Below the pieces are notes generated by a model. The model was not told the origin of the DNA. It saw only the letters and a program-made list of their open reading frames with translations, and searched no databases. From a bacterium (GTDB lineage Bacteria; Bacillota_I; Bacilli_A; Izemoplasmatales; UBA1188): DNA of 52,068 nt. The DNA is taken from NCBI GenBank assembly GCA_017960565.1, contig JAGCYY010000011.1, positions 1 to 52,068 on the forward strand, read 5' to 3'. This document shows, piece after piece, positions 51,935 through 52,068 of this stretch. Made by a program: the position numbers and the translations under genes. Position 1 is the stretch's first letter; each line of letters begins with the position of its first letter.

Positions 51935-52068
51935 TTTAACAAGTGATAATGTCTTAAATGTATACAAGGGAAAATGTCCCAAACTAAATTAATTATTAAA
52001 TAGATAGAATGTAGTCATATCTTCCATCCATTAATAAGCGATTATGTCCTCATGATATAATTTTATTA
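51935..52068. mobile_element. Probable insertion-sequence end (partial, continues beyond the window)
   Basis: Three direct copies of a motif A(C/T)AAGNGAWWATGTC start at 51939, 51964 and 52034. One of them (51966-51980) forms GGGAAAATGTCCC, partially palindromic. An AT-rich segment without genes follows and the window ends in TATAATTTTATTA, which could be a promoter of a gene beginning outside. Repeated transposase-binding motifs at an IS end would look like this, but no transposase is in view. Confidence 0.4.

Noticed and set aside
1-52068. Mycoplasma genetic code (UGA as Trp)
   Set aside because: UGA ends intact genes (for example the HATPase gene at 21178) and the only Trp tRNA has a CCA anticodon.

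Overview
The window is about 52 kb of AT-rich bacterial DNA from a low-GC Firmicute or Mollicute-related lineage. Strong AGGAGG-type ribosome binding sites, the rimP-nusA-ylxR-ylxQ-infB-rbfA operon, RNase J, a guanine riboswitch upstream of xpt and a CcpA-type cre site all point that way. UGA acts as a stop and the only tRNA-Trp has a CCA anticodon, so the code is standard (not the Mycoplasma code). I cannot name the species. No rRNA, CRISPR array, integrase or complete transposase is visible.

Layout, left to right. 1-290: a tRNA-Arg(CCG). 291-7672: an esterase lipoprotein, then a purine salvage operon read leftward (guanine riboswitch, xpt, and a BMP-type nucleoside ABC transporter nupNOPQ) with a cre site over its promoter. 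7794-12155: a MATE exporter, an EamA transporter, and the rightward ACT-domain/UPF0210 pair. 12159-13158: a YugP-like membrane protein that has lost its metalloprotease motif, and tRNA-Trp. 13246-20382: a leftward operon in which three of four genes handle cyclic di-GMP (a PTS-EIIC/EAL fusion, a GGDEF cyclase, a polyamine-type GNAT and a beta-propeller HD-GYP protein). 20436-26569: another leftward operon joining two MATE transporters (one fused to a histidine-kinase-like ATPase domain) to a SpoIIE phosphatase, a STAS protein and an RsbW-like ATPase, with no sigma factor beside them.

26771-38343 is an accessory region: a Pr6Pr-like membrane protein, two P-loop ATPases each preceded by tandem direct repeats, a YhcG-type nuclease whose 3' end overlaps another frame, a metallophosphoesterase with two uncharacterised partners, an XRE regulator, a membrane protein with an EF-Tu-like beta-barrel tail, and a solitary IS21-like end. 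From 38507 the DNA is core again: an RlmD-type methyltransferase with a two-component system, dUTPase, RNase J, and the transcription/translation operon rimP to rbfA followed by uvrC and an exonuclease. The last 130 bases contain three directly repeated motifs that resemble the end of an insertion element continuing beyond the window.

The most unusual content is the clustering of signalling enzymes with transporters: a sugar-permease-like domain directly fused to a c-di-GMP phosphodiesterase, and a partner-switching module whose apparent partners are exporters rather than a sigma factor.
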